A stretch of 5,549 nt of DNA from Planctomycetaceae bacterium (GTDB lineage Bacteria; Planctomycetota; Planctomycetia; Planctomycetales; Planctomycetaceae). The notes below the pieces were generated by a model. That model saw nothing but the letters and a program-made list of their open reading frames with translations, ran no database searches and was not told where the DNA came from. A program made the translations under genes and the position numbers. Below are positions 1 to 5,549 of this stretch, in pieces (the first letter of the stretch is position 1; each line of letters opens with the position of its first letter). The DNA lies in assembly GCA_003503535.1 (NCBI GenBank), contig DOCI01000355.1, positions 110,816 to 116,364 on the forward strand. Direction: 5' to 3'.

Positions 1-69
1 TTCGGTTGTATGCTTTGACTGAGAATGATACGGTTCATTTGCATCAAACTCTACTTATTACACCCTGCC

Positions 70-76
70 GAAGAGA
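70..76 (+). promoter_or_regulatory. Possible ribosome binding site for the multihaem gene
   Basis: The purine run GAAGAGA ends 7 bases before the ATG at 84, a suitable distance for a weak Shine-Dalgarno site. It supports that ATG over the upstream in-frame TTG at 6. The match to the consensus is only partial. Confidence 0.45.
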
Positions 77-83
77 TCTCACT

Positions 84-3000
84 ATGTTGCGAACGGTTCA
101 AATCAGCTCCCTCTCCCTGTTCTGCTTCGTGATTTGTTATTTCTTAGGGAATGCCCAGTCCGCTTTCTCGGCAGATGATCCCCCCAAGTCAGTTTTTGCA
201 TCGCCTGAAGAAGCCGCTCAGGATCCCGACTTTGAAATTCAGGGAGAATACTCAAAAGAAGGCCAGGGGATTCAGTTGGTTGCATTGGGGCAAGGGGAAT
301 TCCAGTGTGTCATTTTTGGTGGAGGATTACCCGGAGCCGGTTGGGACCTGAAAACCAAACGCGTCATTGAAGTCGACAGCGACACCGCACTCGATTTAGT
401 TGAAGATCATGACAAAGTGAATCGGAAAAGTCCGACAATGGGGGCCAAGCCTCCCGCATCTGCTGTTGTGATGTTCGATGGTACTCAGGAATCCGTTGGG
501 AAACATTGGAAACCGGGAGCCAGACTCACCGACGATGGCCTGCTGATGGAAGGGCTCACCAGTGTCGATAAATTTGGAGACTGTAGTATTCACATCGAAT
601 TCCGACTGCCATTTATGCCAAATGCTCGCGGGCAGGGGAGAGCCAACAGTGGCATTTATGTCCAGGGACGGTACGAATGCCAGATGCTCGATTCCTTTGG
701 TTTAGAAGGAAAACACAATGAATGCGGCGGAATTTACACGACGAAGGATCCCGACCTCAATATGTGTTTTCCACCAATGTCCTGGCAGACCTATGATATC
801 GATATCCGCTCGGCTCGCTTCGATGATGCTGGTCAGAAAACAGAGAACGCCCGCATTACCGTTCGCCTTAATGGCGTGATCGTTCAAAATGATGTCGAAT
901 TACCGAAGCCGACTCCCGGGGCTCAAATCAAAGAAGATTCTTCTCCCGGTCCTCTCCATTTGCAGAATCATGGAAATCCAGTTCGCTATCGAAATATCTG
1001 GGTCCAGCCTCGCGATTTTACCTCCTTAACTTCACGTCCCATCGTTCCAGGTTTTGAGCGTTTTCATACCGGCCCCAATGCCGACTTGGAAGGTGGAGGG
1101 AACTTATTGATGGGGGAACTGAATTGCATAGCCTGCCATCAAGCCGATGCTCAGCGAAAGCAACAGATTTTGACGAAACAGGCACCACATCTAACAGATG
1201 TCGGTAAGCGGATTGATCCCAATTATTTGCTGAAGTTCATCTCCGATCCTCACGCGGTGAAACCAGGCACAACAATGCCGAATCTGTTTGCCAGTCTCTC
1301 GAATGAAGAGCAAAAAGCAGCCGTAGAATCAATTGCAAATTTTCTGGCGTCGACCGGGACCATCGGGCATAGTCCGATTGATCGAGCGTCTATGAAACGG
1401 GGGCGTAATCTCTTCCATGAAGTCGGTTGTATCGCCTGCCATGCTCCGCAAGAGGGAGAATCGGTAACTCCTTCAGGAACAACGATTCCACTCATTCAGC
1501 TTGAAGACAAATACAGTATCACGTCATTAGCCGACTTCCTTAAAAACCCTCATGCAATTCGCCCTTCAGGGAGGATGCCTAATTTCAACCTGGAAAAGGA
1601 TGAACCTGTTGATTTGGCAAATTATCTCCTGAGAAATCGAGATGAGTCACTCGATGATCCTCGTTGGAACTACGACGTTTTTCATGTTGCAATTCAATCT
1701 CTGTCTGATTTCCCTGAAAATCAAAAACCAGCCAAATCAGGAAAAACCTCCAGCCTGGATGTATCCGTTGCGGGTCAGAATGATCGATTTGCGGTGCACT
1801 TCAGTGGGTTTCTTAAATTAGAACGCGACGGAGATTATCGCTTTCATCTCGGTTCCGATGACGGGAGTCGGTTATTGATTGATGGTGCCACAATCGTCGA
1901 TGTCGACGGAATTCATCCTCACAGCGTGCGATCAGAAACCGTCAAATTATCTGCCGGACTGCACAGAATTGTTGTGGATTATTATGAGTATGCTGGGGAA
2001 GAATCCCTCGGCCTCGAAATTGAAGGGCCAGGCTTGCCTCGTCGTGATATTTCACCACTGATTTTTCTTTCGGATAAACCTGTGGAGCCACAGCCAACTG
2101 AAGTGGACTCAAAAACTGACAATCGTTTTGTTTTTGACTCCACCCAGGTGGAACAAGGTCGCAAACTGTTTGCCAGTATCGGATGTGCAAGCTGTCATGA
2201 AATGAAAATCGATAACAAAAAAATAGATTCCGAACTCAAGGCTCCAACGCTGGCAGCTATGGACTCTGTCAAAACAGACTCTGGTTGCCTGGCTGCATCG
2301 CCAATTGCAAAAACCCCTTATTACAACCTGAGCGATCCTCAAAAACTGGCTCTTACAACTGCCATCAAAACGAAGCCAGATCCAAAGCCGACTGATAATG
2401 TGCAGAAGATTCATCAGTCGATGGTCGCTTTCAACTGTTATGCCTGTCACAGTCGTGGTGGTGTCGGTGGACCGGAGCAATCCCGAAATCCACTTTTCCT
2501 GACAACCATCCCGGAAATGGGTGACGAGGGACGCATTCCTCCACCACTTGATGGAATTGCCGATAAATTGACGGAAAACTGGTTGAAGCATGTCTTGAAT
2601 AATGGAGCGAAAGATCGTCCTTACATGAAAACGAGGATGCCAAAGTTTGGTGGCGAAGTGGCGAAGTTAACCGAACCGTTGATTTCGGTCGATCAGAAAA
2701 CCGAGGCAACAATTCCGGAAATCCCTGAATCCATACATCGAGCAAAAGCGACTGGGCGAGAATTGGTCGGCGGTAAGTCGCTCTCCTGCATTAAATGTCA
2801 TACGTTTGGACCGATCCAAGCAACAGGGATTCAGGCCATTGACCTGCTCACAATGAATAAACGACTGCGGGAAGACTGGTTCTATCGATATTTGCAGGAT
2901 CCTGTGAAGTACCGTCCTGGTACCCGTATGCCGAATGTCTTTCCGAATGGTGTCAGCGCAGATCGCAATATCTATGAAGGCGACCCTCACAAGCAGATCT

Positions 3001-3755
3001 CTGCAATGTGGCTCTATCTGGCCGATGGCAGCAAGGCTTCCGTCCCGTATGGGTTGCTGCCTGATCCGATTGAATTGGTCGCTGAAAAAGAGCCGATTAT
3101 CTATCGTAATTTTCTGGAAGATGTCAGTCCTCGTGGTATTGGTGTCGGCTATCCAGAAAAGGCAAATCTGGCTTATGATGCGAATCATATGGCATTGAGA
3201 TTAATCTGGCATGGGGCGTTTATCGATGCTGGAAAACATTGGCGGGGGCGTGGTCAGGGAAATCAAAGACCGCTCGGCGATCATATCATTAAACTCGAAG
3301 AAACAAGCCCACTGGCTGTTCTGTCATCACCGGATGCTCCCTGGCCACAGGAACCTGCCAAACAAAGAGGCTATCGGTTCCTTGGGTATCAACTGGATGA
3401 ATATCGACGTCCACATTTTCTATACCAATTCGACAACATGCAGGTTGTTGATGCACTACGAGCCGTCGAGAATACCGATCGCGAATCTGATTTCCTTCGG
3501 GAATTGACCATAACCACGAACACCAGTTCCGCTACGAAGAATTTGTATTTCCGAGGGGCGGTAGGACAGAAAATTGAACTCGTCCGTGAAAATACATATC
3601 GTATCTGGTATGGCCCTGATAGTAGTTACCAGGTCCGAATTGTCATCGACGGCGTTGAGCCAACAATCAGAAAAAGCAGCAATCAATCCGAATTGTTGTA
3701 CGCCTTGCCGGAACAGGCAGGTCCACTGAAAATTATTCAGGAAATTATCTGGTAA
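84..3755 (+). CDS. Secreted multidomain protein: DUF1080 (3-keto-disaccharide hydrolase family), five c-type haem sites, PA14 domain
   Basis: The protein has 1223 residues. Residues 1-30 are a signal peptide: positive start (MLRT), hydrophobic core, cleavage likely after AFSA. Residues 46-310 resemble DUF1080/PF06439, with a VVMFDG start, an NSGIYVQGRYECQMLD core and a GPLHLQNHGNPVRYRNIW end; this family includes enzymes that cleave 3-keto-glycosides. CxxCH haem sites lie at 348, 449, 701, 785 and 902. Likely Met axial ligands, each followed by Pro, are M398, M498, M852 and M949; the 701 module has none. Residues about 525-662 are PA14-like (GDYRFHLGSDDGSRLLIDG, then GLHRIVVDYYEY). Residues about 1000-1223 form an unassigned domain. 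The role is inferred to be periplasmic or surface carbohydrate processing linked to electron transfer; the DUF1080 part could instead only bind sugar. The ATG at 84 is chosen because the signal peptide begins there. The frame also has a TTG at 6 and is open to the left edge, but the extra 26 residues look non-coding. The gene probably forms an operon with the downstream propeller gene. Confidence 0.93.
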   Translation: MLRTVQISSLSLFCFVICYFLGNAQSAFSADDPPKSVFASPEEAAQDPDFEIQGEYSKEGQGIQLVALGQGEFQCVIFGGGLPGAGWDLKTKRVIEVDSDTALDLVEDHDKVNRKSPTMGAKPPASAVVMFDGTQESVGKHWKPGARLTDDGLLMEGLTSVDKFGDCSIHIEFRLPFMPNARGQGRANSGIYVQGRYECQMLDSFGLEGKHNECGGIYTTKDPDLNMCFPPMSWQTYDIDIRSARFDDAGQKTENARITVRLNGVIVQNDVELPKPTPGAQIKEDSSPGPLHLQNHGNPVRYRNIWVQPRDFTSLTSRPIVPGFERFHTGPNADLEGGGNLLMGELNCIACHQADAQRKQQILTKQAPHLTDVGKRIDPNYLLKFISDPHAVKPGTTMPNLFASLSNEEQKAAVESIANFLASTGTIGHSPIDRASMKRGRNLFHEVGCIACHAPQEGESVTPSGTTIPLIQLEDKYSITSLADFLKNPHAIRPSGRMPNFNLEKDEPVDLANYLLRNRDESLDDPRWNYDVFHVAIQSLSDFPENQKPAKSGKTSSLDVSVAGQNDRFAVHFSGFLKLERDGDYRFHLGSDDGSRLLIDGATIVDVDGIHPHSVRSETVKLSAGLHRIVVDYYEYAGEESLGLEIEGPGLPRRDISPLIFLSDKPVEPQPTEVDSKTDNRFVFDSTQVEQGRKLFASIGCASCHEMKIDNKKIDSELKAPTLAAMDSVKTDSGCLAASPIAKTPYYNLSDPQKLALTTAIKTKPDPKPTDNVQKIHQSMVAFNCYACHSRGGVGGPEQSRNPLFLTTIPEMGDEGRIPPPLDGIADKLTENWLKHVLNNGAKDRPYMKTRMPKFGGEVAKLTEPLISVDQKTEATIPEIPESIHRAKATGRELVGGKSLSCIKCHTFGPIQATGIQAIDLLTMNKRLREDWFYRYLQDPVKYRPGTRMPNVFPNGVSADRNIYEGDPHKQISAMWLYLADGSKASVPYGLLPDPIELVAEKEPIIYRNFLEDVSPRGIGVGYPEKANLAYDANHMALRLIWHGAFIDAGKHWRGRGQGNQRPLGDHIIKLEETSPLAVLSSPDAPWPQEPAKQRGYRFLGYQLDEYRRPHFLYQFDNMQVVDALRAVENTDRESDFLRELTITTNTSSATKNLYFRGAVGQKIELVRENTYRIWYGPDSSYQVRIVIDGVEPTIRKSSNQSELLYALPEQAGPLKIIQEIIW

Positions 3756-3821
3756 AGCTGATAACTTCGTTTTCCACTCCGGTTAATAAGTACGTTATTC
3801 TCTATTGATATGAGTTAAAAT
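3756..3821 (+). other. Short intergenic gap within a probable operon
   Basis: This 66-base, AT-rich spacer separates two co-directional genes for exported proteins. I see no convincing terminator and no clear promoter. A small inverted repeat (AATAA, 5-base loop, TTATT, at 3785-3799) is too short and AT-rich to act as an intrinsic terminator. There is no good Shine-Dalgarno sequence before the ATG at 3822; only a GAG at 3812-3814 lies at a suitable distance. The downstream gene may be read by leaderless-like or weakly assisted initiation. Confidence 0.6.
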
Positions 3822-5297
3822 ATGATTTCCAAATTCATCTTCTCACTCCTGATGCTTTCTGTGCTCTCCAGCAGCTTGATAGCTGATGAAAATAAACTAC
3901 CTGCTGAAGAAGACTATTATCCGCTGACTACTTTTGAAGTTCCTGAGGGTGTCGTTCTCGAAGCTGGGGCATTTCAGCTGATGCCGAGTGGTAAGTTAGC
4001 CGTCTCTTCAAGACGCGGCGAAATCTGGATGATTGACCAGCCATTTGCAAACGAGGTCAAAGCCAGTCAATTCAAACGCTTTGCTCACGGATTACACGAA
4101 GTCTTAGGCCTCGCAGAGAAAGATGGTAGTTTATACGCCACGCAGCGTGGGGAATTAACTCGAATTCAAGACCTCGACAATGATGGCCGGGGTGATTTGT
4201 TTCAAACAGTGAATGATGGCTGGGAAATCAATGGAGACTACCACGAATATGCATTCGGTTCAAAGTTCGATAAGGATGGAAACCTGTGGGTGGTTCTCTG
4301 TTTGACGGGATCCTTCAGCAGTCAGGTTCCCTATCGTGGCTGGTGCGTGCGGATTACTCCTGAGGGCGAATTGATCCCGACCTGCAGTGGAATTCGTTCC
4401 CCAGGTGGCATCGCAGCTGATGCCGACGGAAATATGTTTTATACCGATAATCAAGGTCCCTGGAATGGGACCTGTTCGTTAAAAAACCTGATCCCCGGCA
4501 AATTCATGGGACATCCCGGCGGGAACACCTGGTACGACATGACCAACGGAGCAATTGGACCGAAGCCGCAGGAGCCGGAATCGGGTAGTCGAATTGTTGT
4601 TGAGGCGGACAAAATTCCTGAATATGAGCCTCCCTGCATTTTGTTCCCTTACAAGAAAATGGGCCAATCAGCCAGTGGTGTGACTTGCGATACCTCCAAT
4701 GGAAAATTCGGTCCATTTGCAAAACAGATGTTTGTCGGCGATCAAACCAACAGTACAGTGATGCGTTGCTATCTGGAGAAAGTCAAAGGCCATTTTCAGG
4801 GAGCATGTTTCCCATTCCGAGAAGGATTTGGCTCGGGAACTTTGCCTCTGGAAATGACAGAGCAGGGGGCGATGTTTGTTGGCGGAACAAATCGCGGCTG
4901 GGGCTCCCGCGGCACAAAGCCGTTCGCGATCGAACGACTGAACTGGTCTGGAAAAATCCCCTTCGAAGTTCATGAGATGCATGCTCTGCCCGATGGATTT
5001 GAACTCACATTCACAGAACCGGTCGATCCTGAATCCGCAGGGACCCTGGAATCTTACAGCATGACCACATACACCTTTATCTATCAGGCATCCTACGGCA
5101 GTCCGGAAGTGGATCACACAGAGCCCAAAATCACTTCTGCGACCGTTTCAGGTGATGGCAAAAGCGTCACTCTCAAAGTCGATAAACTCCAACGTGGCCA
5201 TGTTCACGAACTCCATCTGGATGGCGTTCGATCTGAGGATCATCTGCCACTGTTGCACAAAGAAGCCTACTACACACTCAATTATATTCCTGAGTAA
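3822..5297 (+). CDS. Secreted beta-propeller protein, PQQ-type sugar (sorbosone/glucose) dehydrogenase-like
   Basis: The protein has 491 residues. Residues 1-21 are a signal peptide (MISKF start, hydrophobic core, cleavage likely after SLIA), so it is exported. Residues about 35-380 carry repeated propeller blades ending in patterns such as GNLWVV and [11 protein letters not shown]. The segment around H141 ([18 protein letters not shown]) aligns by eye with the region holding the catalytic His of soluble PQQ glucose dehydrogenase. [15 protein letters not shown] with R192 resembles the HRNPQG segment holding its PQQ-contacting Arg. An EF-hand-like DLDNDGRGD (117-125) may bind calcium. Residues about 383-491 look like an Ig-like beta domain ([11 protein letters not shown], then YYTLNYIP). 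Eight cysteines lie between 160 and 329, consistent with disulfides after export. An in-frame TAA two codons upstream fixes the ATG at 3822 as the earliest start. Dehydrogenase activity is inferred; a non-enzymatic propeller remains possible. The preceding multihaem protein is a plausible electron acceptor. Confidence 0.9.
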   Translation: MISKFIFSLLMLSVLSSSLIADENKLPAEEDYYPLTTFEVPEGVVLEAGAFQLMPSGKLAVSSRRGEIWMIDQPFANEVKASQFKRFAHGLHEVLGLAEKDGSLYATQRGELTRIQDLDNDGRGDLFQTVNDGWEINGDYHEYAFGSKFDKDGNLWVVLCLTGSFSSQVPYRGWCVRITPEGELIPTCSGIRSPGGIAADADGNMFYTDNQGPWNGTCSLKNLIPGKFMGHPGGNTWYDMTNGAIGPKPQEPESGSRIVVEADKIPEYEPPCILFPYKKMGQSASGVTCDTSNGKFGPFAKQMFVGDQTNSTVMRCYLEKVKGHFQGACFPFREGFGSGTLPLEMTEQGAMFVGGTNRGWGSRGTKPFAIERLNWSGKIPFEVHEMHALPDGFELTFTEPVDPESAGTLESYSMTTYTFIYQASYGSPEVDHTEPKITSATVSGDGKSVTLKVDKLQRGHVHELHLDGVRSEDHLPLLHKEAYYTLNYIPE

Positions 5298-5362
5298 CCA
5301 GATTGAGCCTACTGCCCAGTCTTTCCATGCACAACCATGTAATTAATTAGTCTCGCACATTA
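5298..5362. other. Convergent intergenic spacer
   Basis: This is the 65-base space between the stop of the propeller gene and the stop of the minus-strand regulator gene. A bidirectional terminator would be expected here, but I find no GC-rich hairpin followed by a T-run on either strand. It has an AT-rich stretch (AATTAATTAG, 5341-5350) and two copies of CCATG about 10 bases apart. Termination may be Rho-dependent or occur inside the opposing gene. Confidence 0.5.
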
Positions 5363-5549
5363 TTAATGCAATCCGTAACGGCTCATTTTATAGTGCAGAG
5401 TTCTAACGCTGACACCGAGTGCTTTGGCGGTTTGTTCGCGGTGGAAATCGGATGCGGCTAATGCGGCCTGGATGGCATCCTTCTCTGCATATTCGGTGAC
5501 TTCAGCCAACGTACGAACAGTGGCTGTTGTCGTTCCATCGGTCTGGCTC
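5363..5549 (-). CDS. C-terminal end of a Fis-type HTH regulator, probably sigma-54-dependent (NtrC-like); 5' part outside the window
   Basis: Reading the minus strand from 5548 gives 61 residues and then TAA at 5365-5363; there is no start codon because the gene runs off the right edge. The last 40 or so residues match the Fis/NtrC C-terminal helix-turn-helix (HTH_8): a first helix EKDAIQAALAAS, then the turn and recognition helix in QTAKALGVSVRTLHYKMSRYG. The pattern of AxxLGVSxRTLxxKxxxYG at the very C-terminus is characteristic of sigma-54-dependent activators, where it follows a receiver and an AAA+ domain. Those domains are not visible here, so the full architecture is inferred. The gene is convergent with the sugar-oxidation pair, which gives no direct evidence that it controls them. 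Confidence 0.88.
   Translation of the reverse strand, partial: SQTDGTTTATVRTLAEVTEYAEKDAIQAALAASDFHREQTAKALGVSVRTLHYKMSRYGLH

Noticed and set aside
15..43. TTGACT at 15-20 as a -35 promoter box
   Set aside because: At 17-base spacing the -10 position reads TTTGCA, a poor match, and no better -10 box lies at an allowed distance.
6..83. In-frame TTG at 6 as the start of the multihaem protein, or the gene continuing beyond the left edge
   Set aside because: The frame is open to the edge, but the ATG at 84 begins a textbook signal peptide and has a weak ribosome site before it. An N-terminal extension would bury the signal peptide, and the extra residues look unlike a protein domain.
2109..3188. 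Long minus-strand open frames (160 and 173 codons) inside the multihaem gene
   Set aside because: They lie opposite well-supported haem and DUF-type domains, their translations are rich in Cys, His, Arg and Ser with no recognisable domain, and they overlap each other. They are shadows of the plus-strand coding sequence.
3785..3799. Inverted repeat AATAA/TTATT as a terminator between the two genes
   Set aside because: The stem is only five A-T pairs and no T-run follows; far too weak.
4668..5117. Minus-strand open frame of 149 codons inside the propeller gene
   Set aside because: It is antisense to a protein with clear propeller motifs, shows no domain or signal of its own, and has no plausible ribosome site.
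5298..5362. Bidirectional terminator between the convergent genes
   Set aside because: No stem of useful length was found; ACTG-CC-CAGT near 5310-5320 has a loop too small to form.

Overview
The window looks like chromosomal DNA of a planctomycete or a close PVC-group relative. I infer this from the gene content, not from a marker gene: a very large secreted protein that joins a DUF1080 (3-keto-disaccharide hydrolase family) domain, several c-type cytochrome modules and a PA14 domain, followed by a secreted sugar-dehydrogenase-like beta-propeller. Such combinations are typical of Planctomycetes. Base composition is moderate, with no strong GC skew towards either extreme. Neither full gene has a strong Shine-Dalgarno sequence.

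Layout. Positions 1-83 are a short leader. Positions 84-3755 (+) encode a 1223-residue exported protein with, in order, a signal peptide, a DUF1080 domain, two mono-haem cytochrome c modules, a PA14 domain, three further CxxCH haem sites and a C-terminal domain of about 220 residues that I cannot assign. A 66-base gap follows. Positions 3822-5297 (+) encode a 491-residue exported beta-propeller protein related to soluble PQQ glucose dehydrogenase / L-sorbosone dehydrogenase, with a C-terminal Ig-like domain. A 65-base convergent spacer then separates it from the 3' end of a minus-strand gene (5363 to the right edge). That end encodes the Fis-type DNA-binding domain of what is probably a sigma-54-dependent, NtrC-like regulator.

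How the genes may work together. The two plus-strand genes are co-directional, close together and both exported, so they probably form an operon. The inferred job is periplasmic or cell-surface carbohydrate oxidation: the propeller may oxidise a sugar, the five-haem protein may accept and pass on electrons, and its DUF1080 domain may bind or cleave a (3-keto-)glycoside while PA14 binds glycan. Each domain assignment rests on visible motifs; the joint pathway is a hypothesis. No RNA genes, mobile elements, CRISPR arrays or convincing terminators were seen.
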